Shown: piece by piece, positions 10,838 through 20,691 of the stretch | How the letters are laid out: each line of letters starts with the position of its first letter | Numbering within the stretch: the stretch's first letter is position 1 | From: Balamuthia mandrillaris | Taxonomy: Eukaryota > Discosea > Longamoebia > Balamuthiidae | Length of the DNA stretch: 64,000 nucleotides | Direction of reading: 5' to 3' | Assembly: GCA_031835245.1 (NCBI GenBank) | Contig: JAVKOQ010000082.1 | Location: 62,001-126,000 of the forward strand | The notes under the pieces: generated by a model | Databases searched by the model: none | Told to the model about the DNA's origin: nothing | The model's input: the letters and a program-made list of their open reading frames with translations, nothing else | Position numbers and translations under genes: made by a program

Positions 10838-13141
10838 TCATCTTTTAGTTTCATACTTTTTCCATATAGTCTGATATGATGCAATTGCTGATTCCATCCA
10901 GGGCTTCTTCGATCCGTTCCAGTGCAACACCTTTGCTGCGTTCAGTCTCTGTTTGCTAGCAGCGGCGTTATTCCATCCTAAATCGATTACATTCCATTCT
11001 TCTCCAAGTTGCACCCACTGTTGATGAAACACCACCCAAATCAATGGCTGGGTGGCGAACATCCACAATGTCTCATATTTACTTCTTAGCTCGATCCACC
11101 ATAAGAACTCCTCCTCCACTCTGCGTTTCCTCCACTTTTTCAAGTCGGCTACAAACACTCCCGTGTTGAACGTTGCTTCCTCCGGGTTGTACCTTCTCTC
11201 TGGGTAAAGATACTGGAACGCCGTTTGCACACTTGAGTCGACTTCTCGCTTTAGCGGTCTATCAAATCGGGGAACTGCAGCCAGGGCAATTCCCTTCGCC
11301 GTCATGGGTGTTTGCCAAAGCTCTCTAAGATCTCCTAGCGCCAAAGTGTCGCTGTCCAACCAGATGATTCTGTCCAAGGAAGGAAATAACAGGTGCAAAA
11401 ACAGACGGGCGTAGTTGCTGTCCTCGTTCAGCTCTTCTCGGTAATGATTGTTCAGCTTGTCTTTGATCTCCCTTCTCAAGTTGAACTTCGTCACATCCAC
11501 TGGAGGGCAGCCTTCGCAAAGAACCTTTTGACCCAAGGCTGAAGCACCATGCTCCTCTCCGTTGTCGGCATCACTGGCGGAGATAATGACGTGCACCATA
11601 ACTGCTTCTGGGTGAGCAGTGTTCCTACCGATGGAACGAAGCAAAGCTAACAGCCCTACCAAGTAGTCCTTGTTCACTGCCACCACCACATGAATGGTGT
11701 CCAACCGCTTCACGTCTGTCGCAGCTACGTCGCAAACCTTCGATTCCCATTGTTGCCCTATCGCATGGCCTTCCACCAATGCTTCCTCCACACCGAAGAA
11801 TTCAAAACAAGCCTTGTGGTCCTTTTGATGTCTCACGAACAAGTCTCTAATTGTCACCGTATCTCCGTAGTTCGAGTTTGCAACAGCCATCTTCTTGGTC
11901 CTTCCTTCTTCAATTATCACATCTTCAATCCTTGCGAATCGAGGTCCGCCATTGTCTTTGCAGTTTCCACATGACTTGTAGAGAATGCCGTTCTGCCCTT
12001 TTGCTCTGAACCCTTTCGTCACAATAACTGTGCTGTTTTTGGCGTTGTGTTGGAAGATCTTGTCGGGGGTGCCTCCCCAACCTCCATTTCCGTTGAACGC
12101 CCACCCTCCTTCGATGGTCATGATTCCTCCATCTGCACTGTGAGTGGCTGCATCCTCGCAGATGTCTTCCCAAATGATATTGTCAAGATTACAATTGCCA
12201 CTGTTGCAATGGATGCCATCTGCGCCTCCATGTGCTGCAATGCGAAGGTTCTTCAAGGTGGCGTTGTAAAGTGTGATGACTGCTGGTTGGTCTTCTCTGT
12301 CTCCGTCACAGGAGAGGCCAACACGAGCCCCACCGCAATCCACCACCTCGTCTCTAAAGGTCGCTCCAGCAAAGCAGCGAGGATTTGGCTTAAGAAGGGG
12401 CACCACTTCGTTGTTGTGACAATGCACAGGACGTAGAAGAGGGAGAGAGTAGTGGTCGTGGTCGAGGTCGTGGTTGTAGATGACAAGACTGTCAATGAAC
12501 AAGAGCGAGAGCTCGCCGTGGCTTTTGTCGTTTGAGGCTTGAAGCACGATGCTGTTGACCCCAGGTGGTAAAATGGCGGTAACAGAGACGGACTGCCACG
12601 AGGCATTGGTGGCTTCCATTCCGAAGGAAAGGACTGCTTCCCAGTTGACCAAAAGGGAGAAAGTGACGGGTTGAGAGAGCAAAGAGAAGTACCAAAATTC
12701 CAAGGTGTGGACTTGTGCATTATCAGCAGAAGAATGCACTTTCCACTCGAAGCGAGCTTGATGGGGGAGATGAGAACGAACATAGCCACTGGCGGTGTAA
12801 CCCGGAAGGAGGTTGTCGACTGTCACGAAGGTGTCAGAATGGCAGCTTCCGGGATAGTTCTCTTGAAGCTCCAAAGCCGAAGGAGGATAAGAACGATGTG
12901 TGTGGGAGGGGGAAGTAGGAGAAGACGAGGAAGAAGATGACGACGACGACGACAACGAAGAAGATGGTGATGAAGGAGGAGGAGGAGGAGCAGAGGCTTT
13001 CAGGGAAGGGGTAGAAGAGGAAGCGGAGGGGGAGGCGAACTCATTCGAAGACGGAGAACGGTCGTTCCAAACGTAGACCTCGAAGGATAAGAGAAGAAAG
13101 ACCAAGAGGAGGTAAACGACACGCAAGCGGGCAAGCACCAT
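10838..13141 (-). CDS. Type II membrane fusion: beta-sandwich + PL3 pectate lyase + GT8 (GAUT/GATL-like) transferase
   Basis: A single 767-codon open frame without introns. Residues 6-25 are a hydrophobic signal anchor (VYLLLVFLLLSFEVYVW), then a Ser/Pro linker to about 85. Residues about 97-223 look like a carbohydrate-binding beta-sandwich (CBM6/35-like). Residues about 245-470 match pectate lyase family 3: ADGIHCNSGNCNLDNIIWED, DKIFQHN and LYKSCGNC. Residues about 480-760 match glycosyltransferase family 8 of the galacturonosyltransferase type: NYARLFLHLLFPSLDRIIWL followed by the DSD metal motif (596-598), FNTGVFVADLKKW and LHWNGSKKPW. In plants GAUT enzymes build homogalacturonan, which PL3 lyases cut, so both halves may act on one uronan in the Golgi. 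That is inference. The lack of introns and the mixed origin of its parts suggest acquisition by transfer. Confidence 0.9.
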   Translation of the reverse strand: MVLARLRVVYLLLVFLLLSFEVYVWNDRSPSSNEFASPSASSSTPSLKASAPPPPPSSPSSSLSSSSSSSSSSSPTSPSHTHRSYPPSALELQENYPGSCHSDTFVTVDNLLPGYTASGYVRSHLPHQARFEWKVHSSADNAQVHTLEFWYFSLLSQPVTFSLLVNWEAVLSFGMEATNASWQSVSVTAILPPGVNSIVLQASNDKSHGELSLLFIDSLVIYNHDLDHDHYSLPLLRPVHCHNNEVVPLLKPNPRCFAGATFRDEVVDCGGARVGLSCDGDREDQPAVITLYNATLKNLRIAAHGGADGIHCNSGNCNLDNIIWEDICEDAATHSADGGIMTIEGGWAFNGNGGWGGTPDKIFQHNAKNSTVIVTKGFRAKGQNGILYKSCGNCKDNGGPRFARIEDVIIEEGRTKKMAVANSNYGDTVTIRDLFVRHQKDHKACFEFFGVEEALVEGHAIGQQWESKVCDVAATDVKRLDTIHVVVAVNKDYLVGLLALLRSIGRNTAHPEAVMVHVIISASDADNGEEHGASALGQKVLCEGCPPVDVTKFNLRREIKDKLNNHYREELNEDSNYARLFLHLLFPSLDRIIWLDSDTLALGDLRELWQTPMTAKGIALAAVPRFDRPLKREVDSSVQTAFQYLYPERRYNPEEATFNTGVFVADLKKWRKRRVEEEFLWWIELRSKYETLWMFATQPLIWVVFHQQWVQLGEEWNVIDLGWNNAAASKQRLNAAKVLHWNGSKKPWMESAIASYQTIWKKYETKR

Positions 13142-13681
13142 TCCTCTGTTCAGATGGTGAGAAGAGTTTTTGTTTTTGTTGTTTTGTTTTTTTTTAAAAA
13201 AAAATAAACAACAAGTAAACGAACCGAGAACGAAGAGGTAGTTATATCTGTGCGTGCCAAAAAAAGGGATGTTGGATCCCAACCATGAAGCGTTACTGGC
13301 GGGAGAAGCCAACGACAAAAGGAAAAGGACTCTGTTTGCAGCTGTAAACAGTCTGCATTTGGGCGAGCATTCCCGCTGGCTTCCTTTGATTTTCTTTCGC
13401 CCGTCCATTAATACGATGGGGGGGGGGGGGCCCCCCCCCCCCGCTCCGTCAACGGGCAGAGAAACAGCAGTCTTTGGGCAGAAGGAAGGGGCTGAGAAGC
13501 GGTGGAGAGCGCAAGGGTAGCCGGCTCTTGGGTGGAGCGCTCGTTCAACGGCTGGGGAGGACAACGGCAGGCCACGGCTCCTCTGTCAGGTCGCACCGTA
13601 TCTGGACATATTTTAACGGTGTGCACCTCCCTCCCGTTTCTCCATTAAAAAGCCCTTTCGTTGAAAAATAGAAAAGAAGGA
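13142..13681. promoter_or_regulatory. Divergent promoter region of the PL3-GT8 and dehydrogenase genes
   Basis: This 540-base stretch separates two genes transcribed outwards. It contains A/T runs, the G13C12 tract at 13418-13442 and no open frame with recognisable content. Confidence 0.55.
13418..13442. repeat. G13-C12 perfect homopolymer palindrome
   Basis: Thirteen G are followed directly by twelve C. The tract is self-complementary with no spacer, and each strand also has a G run able to form a quadruplex. It lies about 280 bases from one start codon and 240 from the other. An assembly artefact is possible. Confidence 0.85.
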
Positions 13682-15203
13682 ATGGAACAGGCGCAGCCGG
13701 AGAGGCAGAAGGAGGCGCAGTACGGCCGAGTGGACGCGGCCGAGCTCCGCTCCTTCGTGGAGCGTTGCGCTCTGGCCGCTGGATGTCCCGCTGCCCACGC
13801 CAAGACCTTTGCCGAGGTCCTGGTCCTGGCTGACCTTCGCGGCGTTCACAGCCACGGCGTCAACCGTTTGCAAAGCTACATCATGGAGCTCAAGTTTGAC
13901 ACCGTTGACAAGAACGTGGAGCCCAAGATCGTCAAGTTTGTGGCTTTACCTCATCACCCTCTCTCTCTTCCCACTTCTCCATTCTCTTGTTCTTGTTCTT
14001 GTTCTTCTTGTTCTTCTTCTTATTCTCCTTCTTCTTGTTCTTGTTCTTGTTCTTCTTCTTCTTCTTCTTCTCTCCCGCTCTCTCTCACATCAAACTCGAA
14101 AAACAGTGAAACGGTGGCAACAGCCTGTGTAGATGGGCAAAACGGCATGGGCTCCGTCATTGGCAAGTTCTGCATGGAGCTGGCCATGCGCAAGGCCAAG
14201 GAAGTGGGCGTCGGCTGGGTGGTAGCCAGGAACAGCAACCACTACGGCATTGCCGGCTACTACGCCATGCTGGCCTCCCAGCAGGGCCTCATTGGCATGA
14301 GTTATTGCAACACATCGCCGGCGGTCTTTCCCACGAGGAGCGCTTGTGCTGCACTTGGAACCAATCCGATAGCGGTGGCTGCTCCCAGTCAAGATCCCAA
14401 AGGCAATTGCTCTTACTCCCATTTTCGCTCCTGTCGCTTCTATCATTTGTCTCTGACTCCATTGTTTGAACCCAAAACAAGACCCATTTGTGTTGGACAT
14501 GGCGACATCGGCCGTGGCTTTGGGTAAAGTGGAATACAAGCAAACGCAAGGGCTCAGCGTGCCGTTTGGCTGGGGCTGCGATGCAGAGGGCAAGTCCACC
14601 ACGGATGCTAAGACTATTCTCGATGAGGGCGGCGGTTTGAGACCTCTTGGAGGCGAAGAGTCCACTTCGGGTTATAAAGGGTGGGCTTTTTTGTTCATTC
14701 TTTGTTCATTCTGTTCAGCTGTCACTTTCCAACTTATCTTACTAAAAGGTATGGACTGGCAATGATGGTGGAGATCTTTTGTGGCATCCTCTCGGGCTCC
14801 AACTACGGCCCCAACATCCCTATTTGGCGCAGCAGCGACACCCAATGCAACCTTGGTACCTTTCTCCCTTTGTCTAGCTTCCTTCATGCCTCCTTCTCTC
14901 TTCGTACAGCTCTTCTTCTTTCCGCTCACACCATCCAATACAGGATTATGTTTTGTGGCGGTGGATCCCTCTAAGTTCAATACTGGCTTCGAAGACAGGA
15001 TGAGCGGTTTGATGCAACAAATGAGGGAGCTTCCACCCAGCGAGCCAGACAAGCCAGTTTTAGTGGCGGGTGACCCTGAAAAGGCCACGCAGGAGGAATA
15101 CACCGCCAAGGGAATCGCGTTGCACAACAACCTCATCCAAGATCTGAAGAAACTGGCTGAAACAATGAATGTGGAGCCATTGCCTTTGCTTTCGAGTGAG
15201 TAG
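13682..15203 (+). CDS. Malate/L-lactate (Ldh2-type) NAD(P)-dependent dehydrogenase
   Basis: Exons 13682-13935, 14107-14402, 14482-14680, 14749-14855 and 14944-15203 give 371 residues, normal for the Ldh2/malate dehydrogenase (YlbC/MDH2) family, which reduces 2-oxoacids with NAD(P)H and is not related to the Rossmann-type enzymes. Family motifs: DLRGVHSHGVNRL, VDGQNGMGSVIG, NSNHYGIAGYYAML, GTNPIAVAAPSQD and FVLDMATSAVA. No targeting peptide is obvious, so it is probably cytosolic. Intron 2 uses a GC donor (AAAG followed by GCAATT): no GT nearby keeps the frame into the conserved DPFVLDMATS. Intron 1 is CT/TTC-rich. Substrate choice among malate, lactate and ureidoglycolate cannot be read from the sequence. 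Confidence 0.93.
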
Positions 15204-15226
15204 TTTACTGTACCATTTTCAAGTTT

Positions 15227-15938
15227 TTAATGTTGAAGTCGACGTTGGGAGAAGGCTGCATCTCGTTGTTTTCTCTCGAGTTCTTTCTTCAAAGCGGCTA
15301 GTTCTTCGTGATACATGTGACCTACCATGTAGCCAACGCAGTCACTGCTTCCACAGTAGCACTTTCGTTCTCCTCTTTCCAGTTCTTCCACGTTCCTTGG
15401 AGGAGGATAGCCATAGTCATAGCTTTTTGTTTTTCAATCAGCTCTCAACCAGCACCAGACAAACGGAACAAGAACAAACCTAAGTTCTTCCCCTTTTAGA
15501 ATGAGGCGATTGGAGTAGATGAAGATGCGACCTTTTTCGCTCCATACGTCAGAGCTGCAGTTGGGGTCGCAGGAGTGGTTGATGAAGCGCGCTGTGTTGT
15601 AGGAAACACTGCCATCGATCAACCACTCCTCATCCAAGCGATGAGTGTAGCACATGTCCTCCCATGAGAGGCAGCGCCATTGAGACTCTTTGATCTTTGG
15701 GCCAATGTACTCTATGATGCGTGTGTCTCTGGGGATGTTTTGCGTAGCAAACAGGCCAAAACCATGAACGCCTTTTTTTTTGGGTGATGTGCTGTTAGAG
15801 GTGCACGGTTTGGCAAACAAATGAAGGAAAGACGCGTCCCAAACCAGATTTCCGCGCCTCAGCATACGGGGATACCGTCGGAGGGATCAAACGCGCGTCC
15901 TCTTCTTCTTTCTTTTGCTGTTCCATTTGTGTAGACAT
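15227..15938 (-). CDS. Small SET-domain (SET + post-SET) lysine methyltransferase-like protein
   Basis: Exons 15938-15868, 15791-15480 and 15422-15227 give 192 residues. The SET core is complete: KGVHGFGLFATQNIPRDTRI, IDGSVSYNTARFINHSCDPN (the S-adenosylmethionine/active-site NHSCDPN) and GEELSYDYGYPP. A post-SET zinc motif (KCYCGSSDC) follows, as in histone lysine methyltransferases of the SET1/MLL and SUV39 types. No pre-SET or reader domain is present, so the protein is little more than the catalytic core. The first intron (75 bases, GTATGC to TAACAG) keeps the frame; reading through it would give an alternative start at 15865. An in-frame upstream ATG at 15989 would add 17 residues. The ATG at 15938 overlaps a TGTAGACAT element, so the true start may also lie downstream at 15923. 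Confidence 0.85.
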
Positions 15939-16268
15939 AAAATCGAACGTCTGATTTTCGATTGGGCAAGCAGGACTTTCACGTGGCAAAGTACGATTTT
16001 TAATTGGTCAACAGCCACAGGCTGGAAAACCCCAGAGACCTTCCGAGCTCAAGCGCCCCCTTCGAGAAGAAGAGAAAGGATGTTTGTTCCTTGCCTGCAT
16101 AGCAATGGACGATGAGCAGACGTCTCCTTCCTTGCGTGTGTGCTGCGGCAGTACCGGCGGTGGGCCGAGTAGAATTTTCCGGTGGACAAGGAGAGGGAGG
16201 AAGACGATGTCTTTGTTTCAATCCAACATTTTTTTTTTTTGCTTATGTTTCTTTTCAAAGGGGGTAAA

Positions 16269-17168
16269 CTAGTCTGCTCTTTTGAGGTCTTGTTTGTTGT
16301 TACCGTTGTTGTTGTTGTGGCCACTGCTCTTTCTTCGTTTGTTGTCCCGCTGGCCTTCATTCTCGTTGGAGTGGTGGTGCTCTTCCGTCGTGTCGTTGCT
16401 GCGTTTTTGCGTGCCATAACGACCAGCCGTTCTGTGGGCTATCTCGGTCGGTTCTTCTTCGCCTTCTGCGGTATCTGCATCGGTCTCTCTATCCCTTAGA
16501 TCCTCTTCTTTTGACTCTGTTCCTCTTTCTTCTTCGTAGTCCCATCGATCCATGCTTGTTTGCGTTTCCCTCCCTCGGTCCACTCTCCGTTCTTTCCTTT
16601 CTTTCTTTTCATCGTTTTCGTTCTCTGCCCCGTATTCTTCCTCTTCTTCCTCTTCCTCTTCGTCCCGGCTGTTTTCCCTCCGTTGAGCGCTTGTAGTCGT
16701 GGCGTCGTCCGTCGTCCAACCGGGTGGAAGAGGAAGCAAATAGAACTGGAGGTCCCGTTTCACCTTCTCCCGAGCGTACGCATCGAGACCCTTGGCATTC
16801 AACTCGCCTGTGCGGAGGTAGTCCAAGACCCGGTCAAAGAACTTTGGGTTCCGGTCGATAAAGTAGGTTCCGTCCTCGCTGCAGGGCTCTCCCGCGCAGA
16901 GCATGCTCCAAAAGAAGTTGTTCTCGAAGCGTGAGAAGGAAGACTTGGACGTGGCGAACCGTTTGCCTCCAACGTCCAGCAGCACCCGCTCCTTCACCTT
17001 GGAGTAGTTTGCGTGCATCAGATCAGCCACCTTCTTCATGTGGGCCTCCCTCTGCTCGATCGCTTTCTCCCGCTTCTCCAAGTTGGCGGCCACTCTGCGG
17101 TAGGCATCGATGGCCTGTGCGGTGATAGCTTCCAGGTCTTCCTCATCGCTGCGATAGTCGTTCTCCAT
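16269..17168 (-). CDS. BTB/POZ (T1, KCTD-type) domain protein with acidic tail
   Basis: A single exon of 299 residues. Residues 5-60 are helical and charged. Residues about 61-148 form a T1-type BTB domain as in KCTD proteins: RVLLDVGGKRFATSKSSFSR, FIDRNPKFFDRVLDYLRTGE and LQFYLLPLP. Such domains oligomerise and often act as CUL3 ubiquitin-ligase adaptors; nothing here proves that role. The remaining half is disordered: Glu-rich, then Arg/Glu-rich, with a short Asn run near the end (HNNNNGNNKQ). No membrane segment is present, so it is not a potassium channel. The start at 17168 is the only ATG before the domain. Confidence 0.9.
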   Translation of the reverse strand: MENDYRSDEEDLEAITAQAIDAYRRVAANLEKREKAIEQREAHMKKVADLMHANYSKVKERVLLDVGGKRFATSKSSFSRFENNFFWSMLCAGEPCSEDGTYFIDRNPKFFDRVLDYLRTGELNAKGLDAYAREKVKRDLQFYLLPLPPGWTTDDATTTSAQRRENSRDEEEEEEEEEYGAENENDEKKERKERRVDRGRETQTSMDRWDYEEERGTESKEEDLRDRETDADTAEGEEEPTEIAHRTAGRYGTQKRSNDTTEEHHHSNENEGQRDNKRRKSSGHNNNNGNNKQDLKRAD

Positions 17169-17256
17169 CTTTTTTTTTTTGTTTTCCGTTTTTTTTCGTT
17201 ATTTTTTTTGTGGACAAAGAACTGACTTCGTGTCGTCACAGAAAACAAACTGCTCA

Positions 17257-17292
17257 TGTCGACACATGGATATGATCTGATCAAAGTCGACA
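17257..17292. promoter_or_regulatory. Two TGTCGACA-type elements upstream of the BTB gene
   Basis: TGTCGACA at 17257-17264 inside a longer palindrome (ATGTCGACACAT region), and GTCGACA at 17286-17292. They lie about 90-125 bases upstream of the BTB start codon. The same element recurs upstream of other genes in the window. Confidence 0.4.
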
Positions 17293-17435
17293 AAAATGAG
17301 ATCGAGGGGGGATGGATGATGTGATGGATCAGCTGCAGAACTCGGATGGAAGAGCGAGAGCACGACGAGGAGAGCAACGAAGAGAACAATACAATATTTA
17401 CAATATATACAAAACAAAAAAACTAAATACATGTG

Positions 17436-17926
17436 TCATGATGAGGAAGAAGAAGAAGAAGAAGTAGAAGAATTTGGTTGCGAATGCGGCGAATGTTCGG
17501 CACAGTGCTTGCATATCCGTTGCAAGATGGGCTGCTCCACGCCTGGATACTTCAGCTCTCGTTCGTGTTGACAACAAGAGGCACAAAAGATACCGCTAAA
17601 ACCATCAAAAGTAACTTTAGTGACAAAGAACGAAAGAAAGAAATGACAAGAAAGAAATCGCAAGAAAGCATAATATAGACGAACCCGCAGATTCTACAAT
17701 GATGTCGCCGTAGAAACAAAGTGAACTCTGCTCCACACTCCATACAGTTGCGACAAAGTTCATCGTCTACCCACACCTTGCGATGGTGGTGGGTGATGAG
17801 CTCTTTGTCTACCTCTCTGTTGATCTGCTTTTCGATGAAGGAGCCTACAGAGTGGCCTAAACCTCCACCTGCTAAACCAAGAGTTGCTGCTCCGCCAGCA
17901 CCAACTTAAAAAGAAAAAGATAACAA

Positions 17927-17964
<38 letters not shown>

Positions 17965-17998
17965 AGAGAAAAGAGGTTAAGTACAAATTAAACAAGCA

Positions 17999-18032
<34 letters not shown>

Positions 18033-18089
18033 AGAGACAGAGACAAAGGGAGGAAGAAAGAGCACGCGCGAGAGGGAGAGAAGAGGGAA

Positions 18090-18123
<34 letters not shown>

Positions 18124-18737
18124 AGAGAACGTGACGGCAAATAAGACCTAACGAGGATTAAATCAAACGGAACAGGTGGATACATACGAATAAGAGCAGC
18201 AACAGGAGTCCCAACCAAGCCCAAGGCGCCGCCTGCCACAGCGCCAAGCCCCGAGCCAAGACCCGCGCCCCACAAAATGGATTTCAGGCGACAGGAGGCG
18301 GCGTTGATCCTGGAGGCCTTGGCCAAGGTAAAGACAGCCTCCTTCGTGTCCTGCTCAGCGTCCCCCACATTCTCTTCCACCACTTGGAGGTCCTCCCCTT
18401 GTTCCTGGACAAGGGTGTGGAGCATTTTTTGCAGCTCTAATAGAGCTAGGGTCTCTTCCTCGATGTGTTGGAGTTCCTGGTTGCGAAAACGTAGCAGGTC
18501 TTCTTCGGTGACTTCTTGCAAGAATCGTTCTAGTTGTTGTAGCTGTTGCAGCTGTTGTTGTTCTTGCTGTTCTTGTCCCTGAGATGAGATTTGTTGTTCT
18601 TGTTCTTCTTCTTCCGTTTCTTCGTTTCGTGCGGTGTCTGCATGATGAGTTTTGATTTCCTCACTTTCTTGGGATTGTGATGTTGATGTTGATGTTGTCG
18701 ATGTTGTCGTTTGCAAGAGCCGCCATACAGCATCCAT
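17436..18737 (-). CDS. Qa-SNARE-like domain fused to a glycine-rich membrane segment and a FYVE zinc finger
   Basis: Exons 18737-18188, 17904-17685 and 17595-17436 give 309 residues. After a Gln/Glu-rich N-terminus, residues about 84-143 form a SNARE helix of syntaxin type ([26 protein letters not shown]) with Gln113 at the zero layer. Residues about 153-205 are a long Gly/Ala/Leu segment ([20 protein letters not shown], then [16 protein letters not shown]) able to form a hairpin or two membrane passes. Residues about 223-288 are a FYVE finger with WVDD, RRHHCR and RICKHC and eight Cys, the signature for phosphatidylinositol 3-phosphate. The order predicts an endosomal fusion protein that carries its own lipid reader. 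No Habc domain is seen. Both introns are GA-rich. Domain calls are strong; location and role are inferred. Confidence 0.88.
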
Positions 18738-18964
18738 CGTTCAAATTGTTCTTGTGCGTCTTTGCTCTAAGAATATATAAAATACAAAACAAAATAAACT
18801 CACCTTGGCTAACCTCGTTTTGTTGTTCTGTTTATTTTTTTTTTTTGGCCAAAGGACTTCTTTCTTCTTCTCTTTCACCAAAACTTCTTTGTGAAGTTTC
18901 ACTTCTTTCCCCATCCAAAATAGTGAACCTGTTTCATAGTTTAGTTGGAAGGCTACAGCTAATG

Positions 18965-19036
18965 GCACCCGTGGCGCAATGGAAACGCGTCTGCCTCCTA
19001 AGCAGAAGATTGTGGGTTCGATCCCCACCGGGTGCG
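18965..19036 (+). tRNA. tRNA-Arg (CCT)
   Basis: A 72-base cloverleaf: acceptor GCACCCG/CGGGTGC, anticodon stem TCTGC/GCAGA with loop CTCCTAA (anticodon CCT), T-loop TTCGATC. Followed by T-rich DNA. Confidence 0.93.
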
Positions 19037-19075
19037 ATTTCTTTTGTATTTTTTTAATATTAAAATGTTGCACTA

Positions 19076-19101
19076 ATGGGGATCGATCCTCACCGTGTGC
19101 G
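19076..19101 (+). pseudogene. Decayed 3'-half copy of the tRNA-Arg
   Basis: About 26 bases resemble the T-arm and 3' acceptor strand of the tRNA-Arg 60 bases upstream (ATCGATCCTCACCG versus TTCGATCCCCACCG, both then GTGCGA) and are followed by a T run. There is no 5' half, so it is a fragment. Confidence 0.5.
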
Positions 19102-19187
19102 AGTTTTTTTTTTTGTTATGGAAATTTTGTTCTTAGCTCATTTTTGCAATACGAAGAATAGCGTTTTGCAAACGGAGAAAGGGGACC

Positions 19188-19352
19188 ATGCACGCCAGAA
19201 GACGCCTTTTGTTGATCAGCAACTCCACTCTGCATGGCAGCGGCTATTTGGAGCATTGCTCAGATACCATCAAAGGTTTTTTACTTCGTGAGTCGCCGCA
19301 ACGAAGTACGTACCCTCCAGCACTCCTTGGATCTTTAAGGACAAACAAAACT

Positions 19353-19387
<35 letters not shown>

Positions 19388-20117
19388 TCTATCTCTCTCT
19401 CCTTCCATGTTCGTTCCAGTGAATGTGCTGTTTGTCCCATGGGCTCTTAGAGACTGGGACAACTACGAAAACACAGCGAAAAAGGCTTTCGAGGCCAACG
19501 GCTTTTCCCTTCGCAGCATCCACCAACACGCGGACCCCGTGCAAGCGGTGGAGGAGGCAGACGCCATCTTCATCGGCGGCGGCAACTCCTTTCGCCTCCT
19601 CAAAGCGCTCTACGACAACAACGTCATCGAGCCCATCCGCCAACGGGTAGCGCAGGGCATGCCTTACATCGGCACCAGTGCAGGCTCCAACGTGGCATGC
19701 TGTTCTATTCGGACCACAAATGATATGCCAATAGGTTAAACTTCTCCTCTCTTCTCCTCTCCTCTCCTCTCTCTCCCTCTCTCTCACACACACAAACCCA
19801 TATATACAGTTTATCCTCCTTCTTTTGATGCTTTGAACTTGGTACCTTTCAACATCAATCCCCACTATCTCGATCCAGACCCTTCCTCCAAACACATGGG
19901 CGAGACACGGGAGAAGCGACTGCAAGAGTTTCACGAGGTGGAGGAGAACCAGGGTCGAATGGTGGTGGGCCTGCGCGAGGGCGCCATGTTGCACGTCGAG
20001 GACGACAGCGTGCAGCTGGAAGGCATCAACGGAGCGCGCGTCTTTGTGCACGGGCAGCAGCCCAAGGAGCACACAAGCGGGAGCGACCTCAGCTTCCTCC
20101 TTCAATCCCACCAGTAA
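19188..20117 (+). CDS. Peptidase E (alpha-aspartyl dipeptidase, family S51)
   Basis: Exons 19188-19305, 19420-19734 and 19810-20117 give 246 residues, close to the bacterial enzyme (about 230). The family hydrolyses dipeptides with N-terminal aspartate. Landmarks in order: LLLISNSTLHGSGYLEH, AIFIGGGNSFRLLKAL, the nucleophile elbow IGTSAGSNVAC with the catalytic Ser, IRTTNDMPI, FDALNLVPFNINPHYLD and TREKRLQEFH. All residues expected for the Ser-His-Asp/Glu site are in place. Exon 1 was chosen because only its frame supplies the conserved N-terminal strand; the next exon starts after a CT-rich intron. Cytosolic, as no signal peptide is visible. In animals and bacteria the family has a scattered distribution. 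Confidence 0.94.
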
Positions 20118-20405
20118 AATGAAGGTCGTGCAGAGCACTATGGCAGTTTTTTTTTATTTCAACGGAAAAGAAAAAGAAAAGAAAAAAAAAAAAAGAAATC
20201 ACCTGATCGTTGATAGATGATATCATCCACCCAATCCGAAATCATACGTTGTTGGGTCGACGAAAAAACACAAAAAAAAAGCGCGGGAAAGGTTTGCCCA
20301 AACATCCTCTCCCTTTGTTTGTCCCCACACACCACGAAAACACCCAAAAAAAAAAAAAAACAACGCCAGTGTGATGAAACCATAAGGGGAGAACAAAAAA
20401 AAAAA

Positions 20406-20691
20406 ATGGTGTTGGTGAAAGTAACGTGGATGGGGGAAGAGGCGTTCGAGTTGGAGGTGAAAAAATCGGACACGGTGAAGACGTTGCGAAAGCTGATCTT
20501 GGCGGAGGTGCGAAAGAAGAAAAACTATGCTTATGCTACTCCAAAACATCTTCGGTTTGTTTCTCTCTCTCTCTCTCTCTCTCTCTGCTCTCTGCTCTCT
20601 GCTCTCTGCTCTCTGCTCTCTGCTCTCTGCGCTCTGCGCTCTCCTCTCTGCTCTCTCCTCTCTGCTCTCTGCTCTCTGCTCTCTGCTCTCT

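Noticed and set aside
15866-15939. SET gene starting at 15865 by reading through the first intron
   Set aside because: The 75-base intron has good GTATGC and TAACAG ends and keeps the frame into TSPKKKGVHGFG; kept as an alternative only.
19389-20138. 249-residue minus-strand open frame
   Set aside because: Antisense to peptidase E, whose catalytic motifs are intact on the plus strand.
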